A stretch of 15,597 bases of DNA from an uncultured Ruminococcus sp. (GCA_902783235.1 CACZQG010000280.1:1-15597); one strand, 5' to 3'; numbered from the stretch's first letter, positions 6,917 through 15,397 are shown. Numbers and translations: made by a program. The notes: a model not told the origin generated them from the sequence alone.

Positions 6917-8821
6917 ATGGAAAACAATACCGAAAATAAAGTGGCATTAGAAAATCTTGATCTGCCCTATGATCTAAAGTACCTGAATATACAGCAATGC
7001 AGTGATCTTTGTCGGGAAATACGTGATATACTTATTCGCACAGTATCGAAAAATGGTGGTCATCTTGCATCTAATTTAGGAGCTGTGGAGCTTACATTAG
7101 CACTTCACCGTGTATTTAACTCACCTAATGATAAGATCGTATGGGATGTAGGTCATCAATCCTATACTCATAAATTACTTACAGGAAGGCTGTCAAGGTT
7201 TGATACACTTCGTACCGAGGGTGGAATTTCCGGATTCCCAAAGCCTGAGGAATCTGAGCATGATGCCTTTGTAGGAGGACATAGCAGTACATCTATATCT
7301 GCGGCATTTGGAATGGCTCAGGCGATGAAGCTGGAGGGCAGCGACAATTATGCTGTTGCTGTCACCGGTGACGGTGCTCTCACAGGAGGAGAAATATATG
7401 AGGGTCTTAATAATGCTGGTAAATCGGATGTAAATCTGATAGTTGTACTAAATCATAACAATATGTCTATATCCAAAAATGTGGGTGCGCTGGCTAAGTA
7501 TCTTATGAGTATCAGAAATACCCGTAAGTATGTTGAAACAAAAAGAGCTGTGGAAAAAGCTCTTACCAAAACGCCTATTGTGGGAAAGCCGGTAGCAAAG
7601 GTGCTGAAAAAATCCAAGGATACTGTTAAAAGCAGCATCTATAAAAACACTACTATTTTTGAGGATCTGGGTTTTGTTTATCTGGGTCCGGTTAATGGTC
7701 ATAGTATTTCCGAAATGGAGGAAGCCTTTGAAACCGCTAAAAGCTATCATCGTCCTGTTGTTATCCATGTAAACACTGTAAAAGGTAAGGGATATATGCC
7801 TGCTGAGAAAAATCCCGGTGGCTATCATGGCATTTCAAAATTCGATGTTGCCACCGGCAACCCGGAAATATCGGCAGCAGATTCTTTTTCAGATGTTTTT
7901 GGCAGAGAACTTCTACGCCTTGGAAAAGATGATGATCGTATATGTGCAGTTACTGCCGCAATGAAATATGGTACGGGTTTGCAGTATTTTGCTTCTGAAT
8001 GCCCCGAGAGATTTTTTGATGTTGGTATAGCTGAGCCACACGCTGTTACATTTTCCTGTGGATTGGCAGCATCCGGCAAAATACCGGTATTTGCTGTGTA
8101 TTCCTCTTTTTTGCAAAGAGCCATTGATCAGTTGATACATGATGTTTCCATTGGTAAAAATCATATAGTCATTGGTATTGACAGGGCCGGTGCAGTGGGG
8201 GAGGATGGAGAAACTCATCAAGGGTTGTTTGATGTGTCACTTATAACTCCTATTCCCGGAGCTGTTATATATTCGCCATCCTGCTATGAGGAACTGCGTA
8301 TGTGCCTGCAAACAGCTATATATGACCACAGAGGGCTTGTTTGCGTACGTTATCCAAGAGGTAAGGATGAGTCGGTATATGATAAAACTGCTCTTAATAC
8401 CGAATATACGTTTTCAGGGGACAGAAATGCGGATACGCTTATAATTACATATGGCAGGATATACAATCAATTACTGCAGGCAGCAGAAATACTGGCAGCA
8501 GACGGAATTCGGGTCTGTACGCTGAAGCTTACCAGGATCCTTCCGATAGATGATGAGATCATACATAAGTCAATGAGATTCAGGAAGATATTCTTCTTTG
8601 AGGAGGGAATGGTAAGAGGCGGATGCGGAGAGCATTTTGAAATGATGCTTTATAAAAATGGGTATAATGGAAGATTTTATACAAAGGGGGCCGAGACCTT
8701 CATAAAACAGGCACCGGTCAAGAGAATACTGCAAAAGCTTGGACTTGACTGTGAGGGCATTGCAGCATATGTCAAGGAAATTACAGATAAGGAAGTAACT
8801 GATAATGCGGCTGGACATTGA
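6917..8821 (+). CDS. dxs: 1-deoxy-D-xylulose-5-phosphate synthase
   Basis: Thiamine-diphosphate enzyme making DXP from pyruvate and glyceraldehyde 3-phosphate, the first step of the MEP isoprenoid pathway. The 634-residue length is normal. Features are GGHLASNLGAVELTLALH with H49, WDVGHQ (H80), GDGALTGG (151-158), GLGFVYLGPVNGHS-like linker sequence (about 260), the transketolase pyrimidine domain with GIAEPHAVTF (E373 is the expected catalytic Glu), DRAGAVGEDGETHQG and the C-terminal transketolase domain. Two deviations stand out: the cofactor/Mg motif reads LNHNNMSIS (178-186) where most enzymes have LNDNEMSIS, and AEQHAVT-type sequence reads AEPHAVT. The Mg ligand positions N181 and M183 are retained, so it is probably active. 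AAGGA (6903-6907) precedes the ATG by 9 bases. The 3' end overlaps tlyA by 17 bases. Confidence 0.96.
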   Translation: MENNTENKVALENLDLPYDLKYLNIQQCSDLCREIRDILIRTVSKNGGHLASNLGAVELTLALHRVFNSPNDKIVWDVGHQSYTHKLLTGRLSRFDTLRTEGGISGFPKPEESEHDAFVGGHSSTSISAAFGMAQAMKLEGSDNYAVAVTGDGALTGGEIYEGLNNAGKSDVNLIVVLNHNNMSISKNVGALAKYLMSIRNTRKYVETKRAVEKALTKTPIVGKPVAKVLKKSKDTVKSSIYKNTTIFEDLGFVYLGPVNGHSISEMEEAFETAKSYHRPVVIHVNTVKGKGYMPAEKNPGGYHGISKFDVATGNPEISAADSFSDVFGRELLRLGKDDDRICAVTAAMKYGTGLQYFASECPERFFDVGIAEPHAVTFSCGLAASGKIPVFAVYSSFLQRAIDQLIHDVSIGKNHIVIGIDRAGAVGEDGETHQGLFDVSLITPIPGAVIYSPSCYEELRMCLQTAIYDHRGLVCVRYPRGKDESVYDKTALNTEYTFSGDRNADTLIITYGRIYNQLLQAAEILAADGIRVCTLKLTRILPIDDEIIHKSMRFRKIFFFEEGMVRGGCGEHFEMMLYKNGYNGRFYTKGAETFIKQAPVKRILQKLGLDCEGIAAYVKEITDKEVTDNAAGH

Positions 8822-9611
8822 GCTTGTACGCAGAGGAAAATATAAGAGCCGCCAGAAGGCAAAAGAGGCAATAATAAATGGAAGAGTCAAGGCAGATGGA
8901 AAAATTTGCTTAAAGCCTTCTTATGAAATTGATGACAGTGTAAGTATAGAGACCGAAGATACTGAAAATGACTTTGTTGGCAGAGGCGGTCATAAGCTGC
9001 TTAAAATGCTGGATAAGCACCGTATTTCTTTAGATGGGAATACTTGTATGGATATCGGTGCATCCACCGGAGGATTTACCCAATGTATGCTGCGGCATGG
9101 AGCTGAATGTATATATGCGGTAGATGTGGGAACTGGGCAGCTGGCGCAGGAGCTTTGCTGTGACAGCAGAGTGATTAATATGGAAAAAACTGACATAAGA
9201 AATGTATCAGCAGAAAGTCTGGACAAGCTTCCCGGATTCATTTCTGCTGATGTATCATTTATTTCTTTGAAACTGATACTGCCGGAAATATACAGACTTT
9301 TAGAAGATGATGGAAAAATGATATGTCTTATAAAGCCTCAGTTTGAAGCGGGAAAAAAGAATGTCGGAAAAAAGGGTATAGTCAGGTCACCAAAGGTGCA
9401 TATAGCGATCCTTGAAGAGATCGCAGACTTTGCAGAGGGATTAGGTTTTACTATAAATGATGTGGATCATTCCCCTATTCAGGGAGGAAGCGGCAATATA
9501 GAGTATCTTATGCTTGCAGAAAAGAGCAATAAGGCTATACATAAAGACTTTGACTTTGATGTGATAGTAGAAAGAGCTTTTTACATTTTTAAAAAAGGGG
9601 TAGGAAAATGA
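8805..9611 (+). CDS. tlyA: TlyA family rRNA (cytidine-2'-O)-methyltransferase
   Basis: SAM-dependent methyltransferase of the TlyA family, which in mycobacteria and relatives 2'-O-methylates cytidines in 16S and/or 23S rRNA; older annotations call it hemolysin. The 268-residue protein has an N-terminal S4 RNA-binding domain (1-60, MRLDIELVRRGKYKSRQKAK), the linker GRGGHKL (59-65), and an FtsJ-type methyltransferase domain with SAM motif DIGASTGGFT (83-92), DVGTGQL (107-113), DVSFISL (149-155), LIKPQFE (175-181) and GGSGNIEYL near residue 230. K64, D149, K177 and E233 fit the FtsJ-type K-D-K-E tetrad. The start lies within dxs, with AAGGAAG (8789-8795) 9 bases upstream. The stop forms an ATGA overlap with nadK. 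Confidence 0.93.
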   Translation: MRLDIELVRRGKYKSRQKAKEAIINGRVKADGKICLKPSYEIDDSVSIETEDTENDFVGRGGHKLLKMLDKHRISLDGNTCMDIGASTGGFTQCMLRHGAECIYAVDVGTGQLAQELCCDSRVINMEKTDIRNVSAESLDKLPGFISADVSFISLKLILPEIYRLLEDDGKMICLIKPQFEAGKKNVGKKGIVRSPKVHIAILEEIADFAEGLGFTINDVDHSPIQGGSGNIEYLMLAEKSNKAIHKDFDFDVIVERAFYIFKKGVGK

Positions 9612-10465
9612 AAGGTGCTATATATCCTAATTTCCGTAAAAAACACGCTCTTGAATGTTGTGACAGAGTATGTGATATTATGAATAAGATCGGCATAGAG
9701 GTCTATATGGATGAATGCTATAAAAAGGAATTTGCCCATAAGGACTATGTAAAATACGGACACTTTGATGATATCGCTGAGGATATTGATGTGGCTGTTG
9801 CAGTGGGCGGAGATGGCACCATATTAAAATGTGCTAAATATCTGGTTGAACGAGATACACTTCTTATAGGTATAAATACCGGAAGATTGGGGTTTATGTC
9901 AGCCCTTGAATATGATCAGCTGGAGCAGGTCGAAAAATTGCTGTTGGGAGGATGCAAGGTAAGTGAGCGTATGCTTCTGACCTGTAAGATACAGAATGGC
10001 AATGATAGTGTATATAAGCTCAGAGCACTCAATGATGTGACAATTTCAGCCGCATATTCGGATATATGTGATTTTGATGTATACTGTGACGGTCTGAATA
10101 TTGGGTCATATCGTGCTGATGGTGCAGTATTCAGCACTCCAACAGGATCTACTGCATATTCTCTTTCGGCAGGGGGACCTATTATTGAGCCTGATATGAA
10201 ATGCATTGAAATGACTCTTATCTGTCCTCATTCACTTTTTACAAGACCTATGATTTTTTCTCCAGACAGAAGACTAAGGTTTGTAAATACGGCAGAAGAT
10301 AATCCGGAATTGTTTGTAAGCGTAGACGGAGGTAATCCAATAAAGCTGCCGAGAGGCTCTTCAGTGGAAATAACCGGCTCGAAGCACGTTATCAAGCTGG
10401 CAGATATGGCTTCAAATGATTTCTTCAATTCACTAAATAAAAAATTCATGCGCCCGCTTAAATGA
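9608..10465 (+). CDS. nadK: NAD kinase
   Basis: ATP (or polyphosphate)-dependent NAD+ kinase, the only route to NADP. The 285-residue product shows GGDGT (67-71), GINTGRLGF (88-96), ALNDV (140-144, in place of the commoner LNEV), YRADGAVFSTPTGSTAYSLS (168-187) with AGGPI following, and a C-terminal DGG plus FNSLNKKF. The length is typical. The ATG overlaps the tlyA stop by 4 bases (ATGA), and GGGGTAGGAAA (about 9597-9607) supplies the ribosome site. The tlyA-nadK-argR-recN order is common in clostridia, whereas Bacillus lacks nadK at this point. Confidence 0.95.
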   Translation: MKGAIYPNFRKKHALECCDRVCDIMNKIGIEVYMDECYKKEFAHKDYVKYGHFDDIAEDIDVAVAVGGDGTILKCAKYLVERDTLLIGINTGRLGFMSALEYDQLEQVEKLLLGGCKVSERMLLTCKIQNGNDSVYKLRALNDVTISAAYSDICDFDVYCDGLNIGSYRADGAVFSTPTGSTAYSLSAGGPIIEPDMKCIEMTLICPHSLFTRPMIFSPDRRLRFVNTAEDNPELFVSVDGGNPIKLPRGSSVEITGSKHVIKLADMASNDFFNSLNKKFMRPLK

Positions 10466-10486
10466 TGGGAGGAATGAAAAGGCAAT

Positions 10487-10924
10487 ATGAAGAACAAAAG
10501 ACAGCAGATGATACTTGAGATCATAAAAGATAATAATGTAGATACTCAGGAGACTTTGCAGAGACTTCTTTCTGAAAGTGGATTTGAGGTCACCCAGGCA
10601 ACAGTTTCCAGAGATATAAAGGAAATGAGGCTTGTGAAAAAGCATATTCGTCATGGGGTGTACAGATATGCTGCTCCACAGCTGGGAAGTTCATTAGACG
10701 GAATATTTATTGATACAGTGACAAGCATAGATCATGCTTTGAATACAGTGGTGATAAAATGCCGCAATGGAATGGCTCAGGCTGCCTGTGCCGCACTTGA
10801 TAACATGGAAGTGTCAAGTATAGTCGGTACAATAGCCGGAGATGATACGATCTTTGCAGTAATGCGGACGGAAAAGGATGCTTCCGAACTGGTCAAACGA
10901 TTCAGAAAGCTTGTAGGTGGATAA
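10487..10924 (+). CDS. argR: Arginine repressor ArgR/AhrC
   Basis: Hexameric arginine-responsive regulator of arginine biosynthesis and catabolism. The 145-residue product has an N-terminal winged helix-turn-helix (1-65; VTQATVSRDIKEMRLVK carries the recognition helix) and a C-terminal oligomerisation/arginine-binding domain (75-145) with GTIAGDDTIF (114-123), which holds the conserved Asp pair contacting arginine. The start follows AAAAGG (10477-10482) with only 4 bases of spacing. A stronger GGGAGG (10467-10472) lies 14 bases upstream, too far to be ideal, so initiation may be modest. I see no obvious ARG box in the window, so self-regulation is not supported here. The argR-recN adjacency is conserved across Firmicutes. 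Confidence 0.95.
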   Translation: MKNKRQQMILEIIKDNNVDTQETLQRLLSESGFEVTQATVSRDIKEMRLVKKHIRHGVYRYAAPQLGSSLDGIFIDTVTSIDHALNTVVIKCRNGMAQAACAALDNMEVSSIVGTIAGDDTIFAVMRTEKDASELVKRFRKLVGG

Positions 10925-10926
10925 TA

Positions 10927-12597
10927 ATGCTGAAAGAATTATACATTGAAAATTTAGCTGTCATTGAAAAAGCGGTTATTCCAATGTCGGATAAATTCAA
11001 TATATTCACAGGAGAGACGGGTGCCGGAAAATCTATACTTATAGGCGGTATCAATGCTGTGTTGGGTCAAAGAGTGACTAAAGATATAGTAAGAAGCGGC
11101 TGTAAGAAGGCGGTGGTAACCGGTCTTTTCACTGATCTGAATCAAAGTGTTATTGACAGGCTTGATGAAATGGGAATATCTCATGATGAAAATGAAATGA
11201 CTGTTACCAGGGAGATAAGCTCTGATGGCGGAAGCAGCGCAAGGATCAATTTTAAAACAGCTTCGGTATCTGCATTAAAGGAGATAGGGGAGCTGCTGGT
11301 AACAATTCATGGTCAGCATGATAATCAGATCCTTCTGGCCCCTGAACGGCATATCAACGTGCTTGATAGCTTTGGGGAGCTGGAGGATAAGATAGAGGAT
11401 TACAAGAATGATTTTAAAAAGCTCCAGTCTCTTGCGAAAAAGCTGTCAGGAGCGAAAAAAGCAAGATTAGAAAAGCGTGATAGAATTAATTATTTAAAAG
11501 AGCTTATTCAGGAATTGTCTGTAGTGGATATTTCTCCGGAAGAGTATTCGGAACTGGAGAAAGAATATATGTCTATACAGAATGCAAACAGGATACTCAA
11601 AGCACTTTCTGCATCATCGGGTCTGTTGGAAAATGACGAGGGTGATGGGATACTGGAAATGCTGTCCGGCTGTGAGAGTGAAATGTCTGATGTTATAGAG
11701 TATTCCAAGGACATAGAAGGACTTGTCGAACGTCTTACAGCTGCAAGGATCGAGCTGTCCGATATTAATGATGAAATAGTCAGAAAGCTTGACAGTTTTG
11801 ATAATGACCCTGAAAGAAAAGAGTATGTGACCGGGAAGTACAACACACTTGTTTCACTCCAGAAAAAGCACAATTGCAGTTATGAGCAGTTATTAAAGCT
11901 TTATGAGAACAGTAAAAAGGAGCTGGAGGATACAGAGTTCTCCGATGATGACCTGAAAAAGCTTAGTGATGAAAAGGATGCCCTTTTACATATTGTTACT
12001 GACAAGGCAAGAGAGCTGTCAGCTTGCAGAAAAGCAGCAGGTGAAAAGTTTTCTTGTCAGGTGGCAGAGGAACTGAAATATCTGGATATGCCTGATGTAG
12101 TGATACAGGTAAAGCAGGATACAGGTAAGCTAACCTCCGGTGGAATGGACAGGATAGAATTCCTTATTTCTGCAAATAAGGGTGAGGAGCCGAAGCCTAT
12201 AGCAAAGATAGCTTCCGGCGGTGAGTTATCGAGGATAATGCTTGCTCTGAAAAGCGTTATTGCTGATAAAGATAGTGTGGACACTATGATATTTGATGAG
12301 ATCGATACCGGTGTCAGCGGAAGAGCTGCACAGAAAATAGGTATAAAAATAAGAAAAATAAGCCGCAAAAGACAGGTGATATGTGTTACACACCTGGCAC
12401 AGTTGGCTGTAATGGCAGATAATCATCTGCTTATTGAGAAAAAAACAGAAAACGATCGTACAGCTACAAGTGTTACACAGCTTGAAATGAATGGCAGGAT
12501 AAGAGAGATAGCAAGGATAATGGGCGGTGAGAATCCCAGCGAGCTGATACTAAGAAGCGCTGAAGACGAGATAAAAAAAGCAGCTGAAATATGTTGA
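10927..12597 (+). CDS. recN: DNA repair protein RecN
   Basis: SMC-like ATPase acting early in double-strand break repair by recombination. The 556-residue product matches the family length (E. coli 553). It has the N-terminal Walker A GETGAGKS (29-36), the VTIHGQHDNQ segment, two long coiled-coil arms (about 155-210 and 265-365, rich in Glu/Lys/Leu), the ABC signature ASGGELS (429-435), Walker B MIFDE (454-458) followed by IDTGVSG, and CVTHLAQLA. AGGTGG (10914-10919), inside the end of argR, is 7 bases before the ATG. It is the last gene of the long block, and the terminator-like hairpin follows about 175 bases later. The spoIVB that often follows recN is absent. Confidence 0.96.
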   Translation: MLKELYIENLAVIEKAVIPMSDKFNIFTGETGAGKSILIGGINAVLGQRVTKDIVRSGCKKAVVTGLFTDLNQSVIDRLDEMGISHDENEMTVTREISSDGGSSARINFKTASVSALKEIGELLVTIHGQHDNQILLAPERHINVLDSFGELEDKIEDYKNDFKKLQSLAKKLSGAKKARLEKRDRINYLKELIQELSVVDISPEEYSELEKEYMSIQNANRILKALSASSGLLENDEGDGILEMLSGCESEMSDVIEYSKDIEGLVERLTAARIELSDINDEIVRKLDSFDNDPERKEYVTGKYNTLVSLQKKHNCSYEQLLKLYENSKKELEDTEFSDDDLKKLSDEKDALLHIVTDKARELSACRKAAGEKFSCQVAEELKYLDMPDVVIQVKQDTGKLTSGGMDRIEFLISANKGEEPKPIAKIASGGELSRIMLALKSVIADKDSVDTMIFDEIDTGVSGRAAQKIGIKIRKISRKRQVICVTHLAQLAVMADNHLLIEKKTENDRTATSVTQLEMNGRIREIARIMGGENPSELILRSAEDEIKKAAEIC

Positions 12598-12732
12598 TAG
12601 TATCCGGCTCCTGTTATTATAAGTTGTAGAGATTCTCAAGGCGTACTAATACTAAGACCTAATAAATGGAATTGATAGTAAGGAAAGCTATATTAAATTT
12701 TTTATTGTGTTATCATTTCAGCTGCTCTTTGT

Positions 12733-12765
12733 GCTCATCACTGCCGTATCGGGCAACGTATGAGC
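12733..12765. repeat. Nested inverted repeat after recN
   Basis: GCTCAT (12733-12738) pairs with ATGAGC (12760-12765), and inside it TGCC (12742-12745) pairs with GGCA (12752-12755) around a GTATCG loop. CGTAT occurs twice within the element (12745-12749 and 12757-12761). Together with the terminator immediately downstream it resembles an intergenic element I recall recurring in Ruminococcus genomes (TGCCGTATCGGGCA then GAGCGAAGC). That resemblance is from memory and was not searched. Confidence 0.45.
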
Positions 12766-12771
12766 GAAGCT

Positions 12772-12820
12772 AAAAGTTTTGCGGAGCTTTTTTCAAAAAG
12801 CAAACTTTTTATTCTTTTAT
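12772..12820 (+). terminator. Rho-independent terminator for the asp23-recN block
   Basis: The inner stem GCTTTT (12786-12791) pairs with AAAAGC (12796-12801), extendable by one more T-A. An outer stem AAAAGtTTT (12772-12780) pairs with AAACTTTT (12802-12809), with GCGGA left as an internal bulge. A T-rich tail, CTTTTTATTCTTTT (12805-12818), follows. The stem is A/T-rich for a terminator, but position and T-run fit the end of the recN transcript. The preceding 12598-12732 shows no gene. A weak TATCAA at 12842-12847 is the only promoter hint for the next gene, and I do not trust it. Confidence 0.6.
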
Positions 12821-12860
12821 TAAGACATTAGTATAGCATTATATCAAAAAGGGGACCATA

Positions 12861-13817
12861 ATGGAATATAAACTTGATTGTGGAATACTGAATGGGATCT
12901 TTGCAGTTCCCAATTCGGTGGTGGATAATTATATTAAGCTTGCAAATGAGGCAGCCATAAAGGTTTTACTTTACGTGCTTCGTCATGGAGGTGAAAACCT
13001 TTCCTCTAAGAGGATAGCTGCTGCGTTGAATCTTACTGAGGACAGAGTTGAGGAAGCATTTGTATTCTGGGGAAATGCCAATATCTTTACCGGAAAAGCA
13101 GAAACAGCATCAGAGCCTTCATCAGCTGATCCGGCTCCTTGCCCTGAGATAAACCAGGCTGCTAAAAAGAAAACAATAGTTCCTGACAGAAGTCAGTACA
13201 ATATAAGTCCTTCAGAAATAGCCGAAAAAATTGAGTCTTCTGAAAAAATGAAAGATTTTTTTATTACTGCTGAGAGTATATTCGGGGAGCCAATGAATCA
13301 CACCCAACAGCGCTCATTTATACATCTGTTGGAGTATCTGGATATATCAGCTGAAGTATTGCTTATGATAATAGCATATGCGGTGAAATCATCCAAGAAA
13401 AGTGTAAAATACATTGAAAAGGTCGCATATGATTTTATGGATCGAGGTATAAATACTTTAGAGCTTGCTCAGAAGGAGATCAAGCTACTTGAAGAAAAGA
13501 ATAGCTATATAGGCAAGATCAAGAGTATATTTGGTATAAACACTAATTTTAGTACCAAGCAAAAAAATATCGTAAATGACTGGCTGAAAAAGTCTGTTGA
13601 TATTGAAATGGTAAAATGTGCCTTTGATGTTACTATTGATCATGGAATGGGCGCAAATATCCCTTATGCAAACGGTATACTAAAAAACTGGGAGAATGAT
13701 GGTATAACCACTCCGGAACAGGTAATCAAAGAAAACAAAAAACAATTGAAACCCATAGGCGACTATTCCTTTGATATAAAGGATCTTATGTCCATGGCCA
13801 ATAATTTTGGAGAATGA
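12861..13817 (+). CDS. DnaD-domain protein (tandem DnaD domains), replication initiation/restart
   Basis: A 318-residue protein of the DnaB/DnaD primosome family, which in Firmicutes helps load the replicative helicase. Residues 30-77 look like a winged helix (AAIKVLLYVLRHGGENLSSK, then AAALNLTEDRVEEAF). A polar linker (78-125, Ser/Pro/Ala-rich) follows. Two DnaD-type helical domains come next: about 130-205 (FFITAESIFGEPMNHTQQ, ending FMDRGINTLELA) and about 220-290 (IFGINTNFSTKQ, ending IPYANGILKNWENDGITT, the typical YxxxILxxW motif). AAGGGG (12849-12854) is 6 bases before the ATG. The next gene, a DnaC/DnaI-like ATPase, starts 4 bases after this one ends, which strongly supports a helicase-loading pair. 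Confidence 0.88.
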   Translation: MEYKLDCGILNGIFAVPNSVVDNYIKLANEAAIKVLLYVLRHGGENLSSKRIAAALNLTEDRVEEAFVFWGNANIFTGKAETASEPSSADPAPCPEINQAAKKKTIVPDRSQYNISPSEIAEKIESSEKMKDFFITAESIFGEPMNHTQQRSFIHLLEYLDISAEVLLMIIAYAVKSSKKSVKYIEKVAYDFMDRGINTLELAQKEIKLLEEKNSYIGKIKSIFGINTNFSTKQKNIVNDWLKKSVDIEMVKCAFDVTIDHGMGANIPYANGILKNWENDGITTPEQVIKENKKQLKPIGDYSFDIKDLMSMANNFGE

Positions 13818-13821
13818 TGGA

Positions 13822-14823
13822 ATGATTAATACTGACAGTAATAAATATTATGTAAAAGCACTGGATGAGATAAAAGTACGCCGTAACCAATCAAAGCTTA
13901 CTTATGAGAATCATTTTCGGGAAATTGAAAGGAATATCCCGGAGATAGCAGTGATCAATTCACAGCTTGCACAGACAGGTAAGGAAATTCTTACTGTTAT
14001 AAGGGAAGGGAAAAATGTTTCTGAGGAAATGGAAAAACTGAAGCAGTCAAATCTTGGTGCTCAACGGTTGATAAAGGAACTTCTGCGAGACAATGGCTAT
14101 CCTGCTGATTATCTTGAAGTGAAATATAACTGTAATAAGTGTAATGATACAGGGTTTGTTGGTGGATATAAATGTACCTGCCTTCTTGAGCTTATGTCTT
14201 CTATGGCAATGCAGGAAATGAATAATTCATCTCAGATAGATCTATGTGACTTCAATACCTTTTATCTGGATATGTACAGGGGAAATAATGAGAATGAGAC
14301 ACAGGAATGTCGTTCAATAATGAGTAAGATATTTGGATATTGCCGTAAGTATGCTGATGGCTTTACTACTGATTCTGCCAGTATTTTTATGTACGGCGGG
14401 ACCGGTCTTGGTAAAACACATCTTTCCTTATCTATTGCCAAAGAGGTATTAAAAAAGGGATATAGTGTACTTTATGATTCTGTTCTCAACTATTTTACTA
14501 AGGTCGAAAAGGAGCATTTTGGCAGGGGAGATGAGGGAGAAGATACTCTGAGCTGCTTGTTAGGTACGGATCTTCTCATACTTGATGATCTGGGTACAGA
14601 ATATGATAAGCCTATCTATCTGTCTACACTGTACACAATTATCAATACAAGGCTGAATAAAAAGCTGCCTACAATAATAAGTTCAAATCTGGATTATAAG
14701 CGGATGATGAATAAATATGATGAGAGAATAATATCAAGGCTTTATGCTTCCTATACCAATCTTAGATTTGTAGGGAAGGATATAAGAATCATTAAGAATC
14801 AGGAGAAGAACGGAAGATTATAA
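13822..14823 (+). CDS. DnaC/DnaI-like AAA+ helicase loader
   Basis: ATP-binding protein expected to load the replicative helicase DnaB/DnaC onto DNA. From the chosen ATG it is 333 residues. An N-terminal helical, charged region (about 5-95) is followed by a likely zinc-binding cluster CxxC...CxC (C104, C107, C118, C120, in YNCNKCNDTGF and YKCTCL). The AAA+ domain has Walker A GGTGLGKTH (192-200), Walker B LLILDDLG (251-258), a sensor-1 SSNLDY and an arginine-finger-like ERIISRL. I prefer the ATG at 13822 because GGAG (13809-13812) lies upstream; an in-frame TTG at 13807 overlaps the DnaD gene and would add 5 residues. IstB-type transposon proteins share the fold, but the N-terminal zinc cluster and DnaD neighbour favour a primosome loader. 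Confidence 0.9.
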   Translation: MINTDSNKYYVKALDEIKVRRNQSKLTYENHFREIERNIPEIAVINSQLAQTGKEILTVIREGKNVSEEMEKLKQSNLGAQRLIKELLRDNGYPADYLEVKYNCNKCNDTGFVGGYKCTCLLELMSSMAMQEMNNSSQIDLCDFNTFYLDMYRGNNENETQECRSIMSKIFGYCRKYADGFTTDSASIFMYGGTGLGKTHLSLSIAKEVLKKGYSVLYDSVLNYFTKVEKEHFGRGDEGEDTLSCLLGTDLLILDDLGTEYDKPIYLSTLYTIINTRLNKKLPTIISSNLDYKRMMNKYDERIISRLYASYTNLRFVGKDIRIIKNQEKNGRL

Positions 14824-15359
14824 TGGGACATTTATATTTTACAAGACATGGACAGACTGTCTGGAATGTGGAAAATAAGATATGTGGCATGACGGATATC
14901 CCGCTTACCGAAAAAGGATATGCCCAGGCAGAGGAGCTTGGAAATAAGATATTGGAGGATGGTCTGATTATTGATGAGATACGCTATTCTCCTCTTATAC
15001 GTGCTAAAGAAACGGCTCTTACTGTATCAAAAGTTACAGGTATACCTGCTGTGGAAGAACCACGTCTTATAGAACAATGCTTTGGCAAATATGAGGGTAC
15101 ACCACGTGATGGTAAGGAATTTGCAAAAGCAAAGCTAAATTTTATCGACAGTTATCAGGGGGGTGAATCTATGCTGCGTTTAGCTCACAGGATCTATGGA
15201 TTATTGGATGAGATCGTAGCTCAGCCTGATAAAACATATCTTTTGGCAGCACATAATGGAATATCAAGAGTTATACATTCCTATTTTTACGATATGTCTA
15301 ATGAGGAATATGGCTCATTTGGCATGAAGAACTGTGCAATTCTTAGGTATAATTTTTGA
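14823..15359 (+). CDS. Histidine phosphatase (phosphoglycerate mutase-like) family protein
   Basis: A 178-residue branch-1 histidine-phosphatase-superfamily enzyme. The motif TRHGQTVWN puts the phospho-acceptor at H9, with R8. R60 (YSPLIRAKETA), E84 (EQCFGKYEG) and H144 (AAHNGISRVI) complete the catalytic pocket. The FGKYEG segment resembles the CobC/GpmB-type phosphatases. It is shorter than true 2,3-bisphosphoglycerate-dependent phosphoglycerate mutases (about 230-250 residues), so a small-molecule phosphatase is more likely; the substrate cannot be told from sequence. The ATG overlaps the previous TAA by one base (TAATG), so it is probably translated with the helicase-loader pair, although no functional link is evident. 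Confidence 0.87.
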   Translation: MGHLYFTRHGQTVWNVENKICGMTDIPLTEKGYAQAEELGNKILEDGLIIDEIRYSPLIRAKETALTVSKVTGIPAVEEPRLIEQCFGKYEGTPRDGKEFAKAKLNFIDSYQGGESMLRLAHRIYGLLDEIVAQPDKTYLLAAHNGISRVIHSYFYDMSNEEYGSFGMKNCAILRYNF

Positions 15360-15397
15360 TCTCGCTAAAAAACTGCTCTTAAAACGGAAGGAGTAAA

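Noticed and set aside
10474..10518. 14-codon ORF (MKRQYEEQKTADDT) overlapping the argR start, behind GGGAGG
   Set aside because: The GGGAGG is only one base from its ATG, too close for initiation, and the peptide has no leader-peptide character such as arginine runs.
13822..14823. IstB-type transposition helper protein
   Set aside because: There is no adjacent istA transposase or terminal repeats, and the zinc cluster plus DnaD neighbour fit a helicase loader.
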